Of a stretch of 64,000 nucleotides of DNA, positions 1 through 9,272 are shown one piece after another. This DNA comes from Peptococcaceae bacterium (GTDB lineage: Bacteria > Bacillota > Desulfitobacteriia > Desulfitobacteriales > Syntrophobotulaceae). The translations under genes and the position numbers were made by a program. Each line of letters opens with the position of its first letter. Within the stretch, counting starts at the first letter, position 1. The stretch lies in the NCBI GenBank assembly GCA_012517475.1, contig JAAYUV010000003.1, positions 62,001-126,000 on the forward strand, written 5' to 3'. A model generated the notes under the pieces. It did not search any database and had not been told where the DNA came from. It worked only from the letters and a program-made list of their open reading frames with translations.

Positions 1-101
1 GAAGTGAGAAGAAAGTGTCCCTGAAGCAGGGCTCCGGTATCCATAAACATTTCCAGGATCTCACTCTGATCCATTCTTTTTTCGTTGCAGCCACAAGACA
101 A
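1..101 (-). CDS. pyrE: Orotate phosphoribosyltransferase, N-terminal part (cut by window edge)
   Basis: Only the first 25-34 codons are inside the window. From the ATG at 74 the minus strand reads MDQSEILEMFMDTGALLQGH and then FLLTS, the typical start of PyrE, which joins orotate to PRPP to make OMP. A TTG at 101 is in frame nine codons upstream and has the better ribosome site (GGAAGGTG at 111-118), so the true start may be TTG with a short Cys-containing extension. PyrE normally follows pyrF in this kind of operon; here pyrF is about 12 kb away. The identity rests on a short stretch but the pattern is distinctive. Confidence 0.72.
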   Translation of the reverse strand, partial: MSCGCNEKRMDQSEILEMFMDTGALLQGHFLLT

Positions 102-282
102 TTGTAATTCCACCTTCCGTAAAATCCTAAGGTATATCGCATATTTTTATCGTTCTTGCATCATTTTACCATCTATCTTGAATATTTGAAAATATCTATC
201 ACTGTTTAAATTGCACAACCGTAACAATCTTAATCCATAAATTATTGCTTTTCATGATGATTATAGTATTCTGATAGGTTTC

Positions 283-993
283 TGTACGGTTGATTGCTGT
301 CCGATCCTAAGCCTTGACAGCACAAATATGCAGCCCGAGCATTGGTTAAAAATTGCCGGAACGATCGAAAAAAACTATTGTTCATATGACGGCTTCGTGA
401 TTACTCATGGTACGGATACCATGGCCTATACTGCGGCGATGCTGTTTTATATGCTTCAAGACAGCAGCAAGCCCATTGTAGTGACCGGATCTCAAAGACC
501 TATTGATGCGGAAGTGACAGACGGCCGGCGGAACCTGGCTGATACCCAGCCCAGAAAAGACAGGAATTTAAAGTTTTATCCCAACATTGCTTCAGATATT
601 ATCCTAATCAAGCTCATGCCAGGATTTGTCCCGGATATTTTTGATTATATCAAGGGAACTTACAGAGGAGTGATAATCGAAAGCTTTGGATCCGGCGGGG
701 TTCCCTTTCTTGGAGAAAGCAACGTACTCTCCAAGATTGAAGAATTAGCTAATTCCGGTGTAATCATAGTGATTACGACCCAGTGTTTACTGGAAGGCGG
801 TAATCTGGATCTTTATGAAGTGGGAAGAAAAATCTTACAAAATCGTATTTTACCCGCTTACGACATGACAACGGAAGCTGCCCTTACTAAACTGATGTGG
901 GTACTTGGGCAGTCCTCCGATTTTGAGGCCATTCAAGAATTATTCCTGACTCCTATTGATCATGATTTAACTCTGATTGACGCACCCCTTTGA
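283..993 (+). pseudogene. Type I L-asparaginase remnant (N-terminus and middle missing)
   Basis: The reading contains the asparaginase signatures LDSTNMQPEHW, YDGFVITHGTDTMAY and KPIVVTGSQRPIDAE, and a normal C-terminal half (IESFGSGGVPF, TTQCLLEGG). Homology begins near 283, upstream of the first ATG at 328, but the N-terminal catalytic TGGTI block is absent. After TDGRRNLADTQ the sequence jumps to LKFYPNIASDI, which removes about 60-70 residues usually present in the family (including the region with the GTRARK-like motif). About 235 codons remain against about 330 usual. It has no catalytic threonine block, so it should be inactive. It converges with the YgjP-like gene three bases away. 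Confidence 0.82.
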
Positions 994-996
994 TTT

Positions 997-1713
997 TTAA
1001 ACTCCTAAAACAATTTCATAATCCAACTGCTTTTTTCTTTCTTTCCAATCGGGCATATGAATTGTAATAAATTCATAAAAATCTTTGTTATGATGCGGAT
1101 ATAGAAAATGTGTTAGCTCGTGTAATATGACATATTCTACGCATGGAACAGGTGCCTTGTACAGGTAGTAGTTTAGATTAATATTTCTATGAGTCCTGCT
1201 GCAGCTTCCCCAAAGAGTTTGCATTTTTTTTACAACAATCTTCGGTTTGGAAATCCCGTGTTTTCCAATGATGGGATACAACTTTTCCATAATTAAAGTG
1301 TAGTATTGTTTGGCGCTTTTCTGCCACCAATTATCGAACTGCTTATCTATACCTTCTTGATTTTCCAGACTATTCGTATACATCAACAATTCTGCATCAC
1401 TTTTTACAATCTTCTTTTGATCGGCATACAGTACTCGTATTGTCAATTGTCTTCCGAGTATTCTTGTAGATACTCCTGACCTTATATGTGTTTCCTTTTC
1501 AATTGCTTTCGTCTTTTCAAAGAGTACTAGCTTATGTTCCATCCATTTTCGCTTGTCTTCCAGAAATTTTTCAATCCAGATATCAGGAGTATCAATTGGA
1601 ACAGAGAGTTTGACTTCTTGATTTGGAAATACTTTCAAACGAACACTTTTTATGTCTTTATAGGTTACAACAATATCAACTGGTTTGTTAGATAACACTA
1701 CGGTGTATTTCAT
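997..1713 (-). CDS. YgjP-like (DUF45/WLM-type) zinc metallopeptidase
   Basis: A 238-residue cytoplasmic protein with the zinc motif HELTHFLYPHH near residue 197 (HExxH plus a downstream His) and a conserved TLWGSC block just before it. This is the arrangement of the YgjP/DUF45 family found next to many type I restriction loci. Its ATG lies one base after the hsdR stop codon, so it is probably translationally coupled to hsdR and is the last gene of the operon. The substrate is not known for this family. It may process a restriction subunit, but that is inference from position only. Confidence 0.8.
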   Translation of the reverse strand: MKYTVVLSNKPVDIVVTYKDIKSVRLKVFPNQEVKLSVPIDTPDIWIEKFLEDKRKWMEHKLVLFEKTKAIEKETHIRSGVSTRILGRQLTIRVLYADQKKIVKSDAELLMYTNSLENQEGIDKQFDNWWQKSAKQYYTLIMEKLYPIIGKHGISKPKIVVKKMQTLWGSCSRTHRNINLNYYLYKAPVPCVEYVILHELTHFLYPHHNKDFYEFITIHMPDWKERKKQLDYEIVLGV

Positions 1714-1714
1714 A

Positions 1715-4700
1715 TCAGTATCTGCTCATTGCTGTTTTCTTAATACTTTCCAAAATCATGTCGATATCCTCTTCGGACAAATCAAGACCAAATTCATCGG
1801 AAAAATCCCAGATCAAATCATCCAAAGCCTGATTCATGTTTTTATGAATTGCATTATTATACCGCCAATCGACTCTGGCCAAGGACCTGATTGCTTGATT
1901 GATGTTTTTCGATAAGCCCCCTACTTCTTCTTCAAAGGCTTCGTCCGGATTAGGGCAATACTTTCCGATCCCTTCAGAAACAATTCCATAGAAAGCCTTG
2001 GCATCGTTATCATCATCAATATTACTTGGATAAGTATAGCCGGTAAAACCTTCCCGAAAATCATCAGCAAGTTTTTGCATACGGGCAAAGTATATATTCT
2101 CATCCCGTAATTTCCGATATTCTTCCAACGTGTCTTTGATTCGCTCGGAAAACTTTTTATAAAGCATCGGATCTTCATACCTTTTAGCCTCTAATTCCGA
2201 GACTAATCGGGTACGGATATAAGCAGCTTTTGTCTTTTTGCCGTCGATTTCCTCCATCTGCTTATCCATTGCTGTTTTATCGTGGATTGCAACAGGCTCC
2301 ACAATAATCTCAACCGGTTGGGATGTTATAAAATTATTCAGCAGGCTGCGGATTCCGTTTTCATATTTGCTGAAATCAATTTTTTCTGCATATACCTTCA
2401 TCAGCGTCGCCCTAAGTTTTTGAAAGAAAAGTAAATCCTTTTTATAGACTTGCATCTGATCAAGCCCTATTGCAGAATGCAACGAATAACTGCCCATGGT
2501 AAGCTCCATCAATTTGGAAAAAGCAGAGAGCTTATCGTAAAATACTTTGCGTTTTTCCTTTCCCTCATTGTCGTTTTCATCCTCAAAGAATGCTTGCCAG
2601 GCTCTCGGATTATCCATGTCAAACTCTGTACCGTCAAACACTTTACATAATTCTGAGTGTGATTTTTTGAGCGCCTCTTTTTGCTCATTCGCTGTGAAAA
2701 TGGAAGCTTCCAGATCTCCGCTATCATAACCGGAAAAACCAGACTGATCGTCACTGTAGAGTTCCATGGCAGTGTTAAGATTAGCAAACAGTCCCCAGTA
2801 ATCTACTATTAGGCCAAAATCCTTACCCGGATAAATACGGTTTACTCTTGCAATCGCCTGCAGAAGCGTATGTTCCTTCATGGATTTATCCACATAGAGA
2901 ACTCCCAGAGGCGGCGCATCAAAGCCTGTCAGAAGCATATCCTTAACAATGACAATATCCAAATCCTCACCGCCAATGATATTGTTTTTGATGAACTCTT
3001 CATAATCATCATAATTCTGGCCAAAGCGAGGCTCGACTTCATTTTTAAAGAAATCGTGAATCTTCTTTTTATCCTGTGTTGTCATAGTCTGGTCGTCATT
3101 TTCGCTAACATTTTCAGAACAGATTAAGACAGCTGCTTTCACTCCGCCGATCTGATTGATGGCATGCTGGAGATCAATTGCCGTTGCGCGGGAAGAGGCT
3201 GCAACCATAGCCTTATATCCTCTTGGCTTGCAGTAGGTGGTAAAATGTTCATGGATATCAAAGGCAATCATGTCAATTCTTTGTCTGGTCTGAGCCAAAG
3301 GAACAAACCGACTCCATTTTTGCCGCATATCTTCCCGGTCCTCTTCGTTTAGCGGCTCTAATATGTACTTGAGATAATCATTGATTTTTTCATTGGATAC
3401 TCCCAGCGGAATTATTCTTCCCTCATATACTAAAGGTACTATTACGCCATCACGGATACCATCTTCAAATTTGTAAGCCTTACCGATTAACGGCCCAAAC
3501 TTTTTATAAGTATTATTCTTATCCTTCTTCAAAAGCGGAGTTCCGGTAAACCCGATTTTCACTGCATTGGGCAAAACTTCATTCATCATATTATGAAACT
3601 CGCCGGTATGGGAACGATGACTCTCATCAATCAGTAAAAAGATTTTATCATCAGTAATTTTTGTCCTGCTTCTGGCCGCATTTTCAAATTTATTTACCGT
3701 TGTGGTAATAATGGTTTCTCCCTGATTTTTCAGAAGCGATATCAAACCCTTTCCTGTGCTGGCATGGCTTGGGTTCATTCCGGTATGAACAAAATTGTCT
3801 TTGAGCTGTTTGACAAGATTGATCCTGTCACAGACCAATACAAAACGTGGATTAGGAATATCTTTGTCTGCCATAACACGTTTGGTCAGCATGACCATGG
3901 TAAGAGACTTGCCACTGCCCTGCGTGTGCCAGATAACGCCATTGCGGGTGTTCTGATTATCTTCTCCTTTGATACGGCGCATGGTATTCTCGACCCCAAA
4001 AAACTGCTGATAACGGGCAATTTTTTTAATGTTATTGTCGTATAGAATAAAATATCGAATCAGCTTGAGCAGACGCTCTTTAGAGAGCAGAGACACAATT
4101 ACCTTATCCTGTTCCGTAATCAGGTTATCACCAATATAGCGTTTTGCAGCATCCTCCTGCCATCTTTTGTCTTCTTCAACCCACTTACAGAAGAACTCCT
4201 GCGGTGTACCAGTGGTAGCATATTTCACCTCGTTGGGACTCATGGCAACGACTATTTGCACAAATTTAAATAATTGTGGAATATACTCCGGCTGCCAGTT
4301 GCGGATATTCTGCCTGACACCTTCATCCACATCCACACTGGATTTTTTGCATTCAATAACCACCAAAGGAATACCGTTGATCAGAATCACAATATCCGGG
4401 CGGACATATTTGCCATTATTCCGTTCCACAGAAAATTCATCGGTAACTTGCCAGATATTCTTGTAAGGTTCTCCCCAATTAATGTAACTCAAATCAAAAG
4501 ACTGCCTGCCGCCGTCAAATAGTTCCTCTTCACAGCTTTTTCCGTAAAGCAAACTATCATAGATGTTTTTGCTTGCTGTCATAAGCCCGCTGACTAGAGG
4601 AAAATCCAGATCACGAATAGCAGTACCGATAGAACGCTCCGAAAAAGGAGTCATTTTCTCCCGGTAACGGTAAGACTGTGAAGAAAGAAAATCCCTCATT

Positions 4701-4846
4701 ACGTCCGGAAAAAGTACATTGTTGAGCCGTCCCCGCTTCTGCTCGGCTTCTGCTCGCGGAATGTACTGGTATCCCATTTTCACAAGCTGTTGAATGGCTC
4801 TGTCCTGTGATTCAGGCCGTTCATCAAAGATAGTATAATCCGGCAT
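1715..4846 (-). CDS. hsdR: Type I restriction enzyme, R subunit (translocase/endonuclease)
   Basis: A 1043-residue HsdR. The N-terminal nuclease domain has the PD-(D/E)xK pattern VRPDIVILINGIPLVVIECK (about residues 147-166). A superfamily 2 motor follows: Walker A WHTQGSGKSLT (about 306), DEAD-type LLIDESHRSH (about 405) and motif III GFTGTPL (about 433), with a second RecA-like domain containing DMLLTGFDAPPL and IARVNR. Length is normal for the family. HsdR pumps DNA past the bound M2S complex and cuts unmethylated DNA at a distance. The start follows AGGAGAAGTAAG. It is the sixth gene of the locus and appears intact. Confidence 0.96.
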   Translation of the reverse strand: MPDYTIFDERPESQDRAIQQLVKMGYQYIPRAEAEQKRGRLNNVLFPDVMRDFLSSQSYRYREKMTPFSERSIGTAIRDLDFPLVSGLMTASKNIYDSLLYGKSCEEELFDGGRQSFDLSYINWGEPYKNIWQVTDEFSVERNNGKYVRPDIVILINGIPLVVIECKKSSVDVDEGVRQNIRNWQPEYIPQLFKFVQIVVAMSPNEVKYATTGTPQEFFCKWVEEDKRWQEDAAKRYIGDNLITEQDKVIVSLLSKERLLKLIRYFILYDNNIKKIARYQQFFGVENTMRRIKGEDNQNTRNGVIWHTQGSGKSLTMVMLTKRVMADKDIPNPRFVLVCDRINLVKQLKDNFVHTGMNPSHASTGKGLISLLKNQGETIITTTVNKFENAARSRTKITDDKIFLLIDESHRSHTGEFHNMMNEVLPNAVKIGFTGTPLLKKDKNNTYKKFGPLIGKAYKFEDGIRDGVIVPLVYEGRIIPLGVSNEKINDYLKYILEPLNEEDREDMRQKWSRFVPLAQTRQRIDMIAFDIHEHFTTYCKPRGYKAMVAASSRATAIDLQHAINQIGGVKAAVLICSENVSENDDQTMTTQDKKKIHDFFKNEVEPRFGQNYDDYEEFIKNNIIGGEDLDIVIVKDMLLTGFDAPPLGVLYVDKSMKEHTLLQAIARVNRIYPGKDFGLIVDYWGLFANLNTAMELYSDDQSGFSGYDSGDLEASIFTANEQKEALKKSHSELCKVFDGTEFDMDNPRAWQAFFEDENDNEGKEKRKVFYDKLSAFSKLMELTMGSYSLHSAIGLDQMQVYKKDLLFFQKLRATLMKVYAEKIDFSKYENGIRSLLNNFITSQPVEIIVEPVAIHDKTAMDKQMEEIDGKKTKAAYIRTRLVSELEAKRYEDPMLYKKFSERIKDTLEEYRKLRDENIYFARMQKLADDFREGFTGYTYPSNIDDDNDAKAFYGIVSEGIGKYCPNPDEAFEEEVGGLSKNINQAIRSLARVDWRYNNAIHKNMNQALDDLIWDFSDEFGLDLSEEDIDMILESIKKTAMSRY

Positions 4847-4912
4847 CTTACTTCTCCTAATTCAAAACTTATCTATGTAAAAATAATTTCTTATTATAGT
4901 CTTCACATTAAG

Positions 4913-4950
4913 CAGATACAGCAGGGCCGAAAATCAGCCCTGCTGATCTG
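4913..4950 (-). other. Inverted repeat in the DUF3892-hsdR gap
   Basis: An imperfect stem of about 14 pairs (CAGATACAGCAGGGC at 4913-4927 with GCCCTGCTGATCTG at 4937-4950) sits in the 126-base gap before hsdR. No strong T-tract follows on the minus strand, so it is more likely an attenuating or RNA-stabilising hairpin that tunes hsdR expression than a full terminator. Confidence 0.4.
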
Positions 4951-4972
4951 ACAATTATTATTCAAATTCCAA

Positions 4973-5278
4973 TTAATATTCAGGCAGATTTCCAAGGTTG
5001 TCTTTCTTGATATTATTGCTGTCTGTACGAAGGTACTTATATCCCGAATCACCATTTACAACTCTGACATCTTCCCCTTCATGCCAAGTATTGTTTGACT
5101 TGTATTTCGTTTTGACTTTTTTCTTAAGACTTTCAATATCCGATACAACTTCAAATTTGGTTTTTTCATACGCCGTATTGATTTCTGTTGTTAAATTAAA
5201 GGTGATTTTAACTTTTGAAATGTACCTTTCATTATTAGCATTTTCATAATGAACCGCACAAATATAATAATCTGCCAT
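4973..5278 (-). CDS. DUF3892 family small protein
   Basis: A 101-residue protein with the DUF3892 pattern: N-terminal MADYYICAVHYE, central WHEGEDVRVVNG and C-terminal KYLRTDSNNIKKDNLGNLP. Members are short soluble proteins often found inside or beside type I restriction loci. No biochemical role is established that I know of. It lies between hsdS and hsdR on the same strand, so it is part of the operon or of a sub-operon with hsdR. It has no membrane segment or Cys/His metal site. Confidence 0.8.
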   Translation of the reverse strand: MADYYICAVHYENANNERYISKVKITFNLTTEINTAYEKTKFEVVSDIESLKKKVKTKYKSNNTWHEGEDVRVVNGDSGYKYLRTDSNNIKKDNLGNLPEY

Positions 5279-5356
5279 GTTACTAAAGCTCCTCCAAATT
5301 CTTGATTAATTTAATTTCTCATGATAGACTTCTTAAAAAGTATTATATTTTCTATT

Positions 5357-5391
5357 GAACAATTTTCCTTCCGGCCAGAAGGAGATTGTTC
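5357..5391. other. Hairpin with T-tract between hsdS and the DUF3892 gene
   Basis: GAACAAT...CCTTC pairs with GAAGG...ATTGTTC around the loop CGGCCA. The T-run (TTTTTCTTT) lies on the plus-strand side, so it resembles a plus-strand terminator, although no plus-strand gene lies here. On the minus strand it is followed by a TATAAT at about 5340, which could be a secondary start for the DUF3892-hsdR-YgjP transcript. The 194-base gap holds nothing else I recognise. Confidence 0.35.
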
Positions 5392-5472
5392 TTTTTCTTT
5401 ACCCTCATATATATATCGTCACCACCTTTCACTGTACGGATGATTATATTGACTCTTTGAAAAACAAAGAGG

Positions 5473-6780
5473 TCATACCGTTCTGACAATGCCTGTTAGT
5501 AATAGCTGCATGAGCGCTTTTTTCTTCTGGTTCCACTGCTCTAATTCCTGCTCAAGCAGTTCAATTTCTTTGTCGGCAGCGGAGAGGATATTGGCAATGG
5601 CTATTTGTTCTTCAGTTTTCGGATAATTAATACTCAATTTGGCAATGTTTGTTTTGCTAAGGCCAACTACTTTCGCTCCTGAAGCATAATACATTATCTG
5701 TTTTTTTACATAGCAACTTTGAAAGCAGTATTTTTTAAAATCAATATTCAGGACATCGTTTTTACTTCTAGCAACAATAGTATGTAATCCGGCAATAAAT
5801 GTAATATTTAGTTTATTTTCAACCACAACATATTTGCTGGCTCCTTCATAATCTTCAGATGCGTCAACAAAAACCACATCTCCATGTCTTAATAAAGAGG
5901 TTTGAGGAACTCCGTTTATTTTTAGTTTAGGGATGTTTTCAAAATCTTGCTCGACATTAATAAAAGTTCGAGTACTCTTGTGTATGTCACCATAGTGGAG
6001 ATAACAATATCCCTCTTTACCTAATTGTTCTCTAGATGCTGATACGGAAGGTAAAAGGTCAAATAAATCCCCCATATTTCGCTGTTTCCACTTTCCGTTA
6101 AATCCATGCAGCCTTACCCCACTGTTGGGATCAAGAAGATTCCACATCAGCCATTTCTTTGTTTTTCGTTTTTCCTCAATCAGCTGCTTTTTGAGATCAA
6201 TGACCTTATCGCAGTGGACAAGAATTTCAGCAATTTTATGTTGTTCCGACGCAGATGGAAACGGTAGCTGTTGCTTTAACCAATCATTAGTTTTAAATAA
6301 AAGTTTTTCAATGTGAACTCCAATACTCATTAAATAAAATAATCTTTTTGTTTTGGGTAGCTGCATGTAATAATTAAAATAGCAGATATCAGTTTGGGCG
6401 CGTGCAATAAAGACATTATACTCATTAGAGACTATTGACCCATCCGCTTGTTTATCAGCAATACCGCACGCCCCGTGTGATATTTGTCGCTTTGAGATAA
6501 TGAAGTCATGTTCTTTTACTAGAAATTGAGACTTTACAAGAATATTTTCTCCTTTAAATATTCCTCGAGTATCTATTCCACCAAAATTCCTTCTAACTGT
6601 AATCAGTTTATATAATCCATCGTCCTCCATAATGACAGGACGTTCAACTAATTCAATAGCTGTACCAATATTTGAGGCCTTCCAGTCAACCGGAGATACA
6701 CCTATGTTTGTTTTTTTATATCCCTTTGGAATTCTACCATGTCTTATCATGTCAATACGCTGTTTTATATCTGCTTTCAT
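5473..6780 (-). CDS. hsdS: Type I restriction-modification specificity subunit, two TRDs
   Basis: A 435-residue HsdS of normal length with two target-recognition domains, each followed by a helical spacer. The first TRD (about 20-190) ends in LPFPSASEQHKIAEILVHCD and a Lys/Glu-rich coil. The second (about 225-400) ends in INYPKTEEQIAIANILSAAD and a second coil. The repeated EQxxIAxIL motif is the hallmark of HsdS conserved regions. It bridges two HsdM subunits and sets the bipartite DNA target. It is downstream of dinD and upstream of the DUF3892 gene. Confidence 0.95.
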   Translation of the reverse strand: MKADIKQRIDMIRHGRIPKGYKKTNIGVSPVDWKASNIGTAIELVERPVIMEDDGLYKLITVRRNFGGIDTRGIFKGENILVKSQFLVKEHDFIISKRQISHGACGIADKQADGSIVSNEYNVFIARAQTDICYFNYYMQLPKTKRLFYLMSIGVHIEKLLFKTNDWLKQQLPFPSASEQHKIAEILVHCDKVIDLKKQLIEEKRKTKKWLMWNLLDPNSGVRLHGFNGKWKQRNMGDLFDLLPSVSASREQLGKEGYCYLHYGDIHKSTRTFINVEQDFENIPKLKINGVPQTSLLRHGDVVFVDASEDYEGASKYVVVENKLNITFIAGLHTIVARSKNDVLNIDFKKYCFQSCYVKKQIMYYASGAKVVGLSKTNIAKLSINYPKTEEQIAIANILSAADKEIELLEQELEQWNQKKKALMQLLLTGIVRTV

Positions 6781-6860
6781 CTTTTACTCCTGCTTGATTG
6801 CCAAAATTTAATTGGAGGAGAAAATATTTCCCCAACAGCCTTGTTTAAGTAAATGCTCTC

Positions 6861-7691
6861 TCATTTCAGCTTTCTTGTTTCCTGTTCCTTCTCTATCTGT
6901 CGGATACTTTTCTCCGGTGTCGGCAAATCTTCCGGCATTGTACCGCCAAGCTCCTTAATCGTTTGCCGCACTTTTTTGCCAACCTCATAATGGGTTTCGT
7001 TTGCCTTGTCTTTGCTGTGTATATTTTCACGGCGTAATTTTTCATCGGTTTGTGTAGCACGGAAAAGATTGGCTGCCAGTTCTGTACTGCCCATATGGTC
7101 CAGAATTTTTTGGTTCTTTTTTAATCCTTTACGAGCATGAATTTCCCTCATGCCCAATCCGCCATACAAGCCTTGGTATCCTTTGTCTTGGAAGATTGCG
7201 TAATCTTTTGGTTCAAGAACACCCGCCAATTGAGCCGCTTCCGCAAGAGACTTGTTGTGGGCAATCATTTCATTTCGAATAGCCAGCCGCTTTTGATCTT
7301 CGGTAAGTTGGTCATAGTCTTCAATCAATTCCTGTTGTCGGGTCTTTATTGCGAAATAGGTCTGCCCGAGCGCAATCACTTTTTTTCGGGCATCTCCATT
7401 TTGGACAATTAAATAACAAGCATACCGTGAAAGCATAATGTCTTCGATTTTCCGCTCAGCACCTGAACCGATATCAACCATTTTGCCAACGTTGGCAAAA
7501 TGGTCTGACACAACATTTTCACTATTTTCACATGCGATTTTTGCACGGTTAATTACTTCATCAAATCTTCGCCATTGTTTATACTCCAAAACATTTTGTA
7601 ATTCTCTGGCGTACCAAAATTCAATTCCTTCTTCAGTATAATGTTTAATATCTTCAAACGTCTTTTCTGAGTATTTGTCAAGTCCGTTCAT
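6861..7691 (-). CDS. dinD: DinD-like DNA-damage-inducible protein (BRO-N type)
   Basis: A 276-residue protein matching the DinD family: EFWYARELQNVLEYKQW near the N-terminus, then SRYACYLIVQNGDARK and TYFAIKTRQQE, with the C-terminal KGLKKNQKILDHMGSTELAAN block. E. coli DinD is LexA-controlled and inhibits RecA filament function. Here the gene overlaps the end of hsdM by four bases and lies before hsdS, so it is co-expressed with the modification genes. DinD-like genes are recurrent passengers of type I loci; they might dampen recombination during restriction, but that is inference. Confidence 0.88.
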   Translation of the reverse strand: MNGLDKYSEKTFEDIKHYTEEGIEFWYARELQNVLEYKQWRRFDEVINRAKIACENSENVVSDHFANVGKMVDIGSGAERKIEDIMLSRYACYLIVQNGDARKKVIALGQTYFAIKTRQQELIEDYDQLTEDQKRLAIRNEMIAHNKSLAEAAQLAGVLEPKDYAIFQDKGYQGLYGGLGMREIHARKGLKKNQKILDHMGSTELAANLFRATQTDEKLRRENIHSKDKANETHYEVGKKVRQTIKELGGTMPEDLPTPEKSIRQIEKEQETRKLK

Positions 7692-9259
7692 AACCCCAAC
7701 TCCTTCAAATACTGTTCCATCTTCACCTCAGCTTCTGCCAGTTCTTCCTTAATACGCGCAATATTCTCTTGCACTTCCGTTATATCGATCAATTCCTCTT
7801 CTTCAAAGGTATCCACATAGCCTGGAATATTCAGGTTAAAATCATTGGACTGAATTTCTTGAAAACTCGCTATATGAGCAAACTTTTCAATATCCTCCCG
7901 CCTAAAATAAGCATCCAGAATGTCCTGAATGTGCTTGGCAGTAAGCTTGTTTTGGTTCTTATCCTTGACATAACGGAAGTTGCCTTCGCTGTCCTTGCCG
8001 GAAGCGTCAATAAAGACTACATCATCTATTGCACGGTTCTTTTTAAACACCAGGATGCACGCCGGAATGCTTGTCCCGTAAAAGAGGTTGGCAGGTAAGC
8101 CGATTACCGCATCCAGCAGGTTTTTCTCAATTACTGTCTGTCGGATGCGTCCTTCCGAAGCTCCCCGGAACAGAACACCATGAGGTACAACTGCCGCCAT
8201 TCGTCCATTGCTTTTGAGACTATGAATCATATGCAGTAAAAATGCCCAGTCACCCTTGCTTGCGGGAGGAACTCCCCAGTCAAAACGGTGATGTTTGTCC
8301 ATGTTTGCAGTCATGGTAAATTTCTTATCCTTATCTTTATTGCCTTCCATCTCACCGCCAGGGTTAAACCCCTCCGCCCATTTATCCTGTGAGAATGGCA
8401 TGTTTGCTACAATGACATCAAATTGCTTTAGATTGCCGTCAGAATCAAGATGGATTGGATTAGAAAGAGAATCGCCCCAGGCAATATTGGCTCCATGAAC
8501 CTTATGGATAAACAAATTCATACGTGCCATAGACCACGAGGAACCATTCATTTCTTGGCCATAAATTGCAACCTTTTGAATACCCACTTGCTTAGCTACC
8601 CGAATAAGTAACGAAGCTGATCCACAAGTAGGATCATAGATTGCGTCATCATTTTGCGGAGTAGTCAAGCGTGCCATCAATTCTGACACCATCGTTGGGG
8701 TGAAGAATGAACCTGCTTTTTTACCTGCCTGTGAAGCAAACTCTCCAATCATGTACTCATAGGCATCGCCAATAATATCGGCCGGATCCTGTCCAACCGC
8801 AGTTTCAATTTTTGAAGGACGAAGATCCAAAGGTTTAAAATCTTCGAGTAATGTCCTGAGCTTTGTATTTTTTTGTTGGGGGTTACCAAGCATTGCTTCA
8901 CTATTAAAATTAATGCTTCTGAACACTCCGCGCAGCTCGTTATTTTCATCTTCAATCCCTTGCAAAGCTTCGTTGATCATCTCTCCAATTTTAGAATTAA
9001 AGCGATTCTCATATAGATATCTAAACCGTTGGTTGTCTTTTAAAGTAAACGGCAAATTTCTTTTGGCACGTTCAATGCGCACCGGATTAGCATATTTCTG
9101 ATTTAACTCTTCCTCATATTCCTCATAGGTATCATCCAAATATTTAATAAATAACATAGAAAGTACAAAGTCTTTATAGTTTGCAGCATCTATTGTGCCG
9201 CGGAATGTATCTGCAGCCTTCCAAAGTGCATTTTTAATATCTTCAAATCTAGTGCCCAT
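7688..9259 (-). CDS. hsdM: Type I restriction-modification methyltransferase subunit
   Basis: A 523-residue N6-adenine methyltransferase. The N-terminal HsdM bundle (about 1-130) is followed by the SAM-binding motif I YDPTCGSASLLIRVAKQ (about 210) and the catalytic motif IV VANMPFSQ (about 285), where the usual NPPF reads NMPF. The C-terminal coil (about 485-523) contacts HsdS. The start has the site GGAGGATATTAA. The Met in motif IV is a substitution I have seen in related HsdM proteins, so I do not read it as inactivating. It overlaps dinD and follows the single-TRD S-like gene by 13 bases. Confidence 0.95.
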   Translation of the reverse strand: MGTRFEDIKNALWKAADTFRGTIDAANYKDFVLSMLFIKYLDDTYEEYEEELNQKYANPVRIERAKRNLPFTLKDNQRFRYLYENRFNSKIGEMINEALQGIEDENNELRGVFRSINFNSEAMLGNPQQKNTKLRTLLEDFKPLDLRPSKIETAVGQDPADIIGDAYEYMIGEFASQAGKKAGSFFTPTMVSELMARLTTPQNDDAIYDPTCGSASLLIRVAKQVGIQKVAIYGQEMNGSSWSMARMNLFIHKVHGANIAWGDSLSNPIHLDSDGNLKQFDVIVANMPFSQDKWAEGFNPGGEMEGNKDKDKKFTMTANMDKHHRFDWGVPPASKGDWAFLLHMIHSLKSNGRMAAVVPHGVLFRGASEGRIRQTVIEKNLLDAVIGLPANLFYGTSIPACILVFKKNRAIDDVVFIDASGKDSEGNFRYVKDKNQNKLTAKHIQDILDAYFRREDIEKFAHIASFQEIQSNDFNLNIPGYVDTFEEEELIDITEVQENIARIKEELAEAEVKMEQYLKELGL

Positions 9260-9272
9260 TTAATATCCTCCT

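Noticed and set aside
7688-9259. HsdM inactive because motif IV reads NMPF instead of NPPF.
   Set aside because: The rest of the protein is intact and this variant occurs in related HsdM proteins, so loss of function is not supported.
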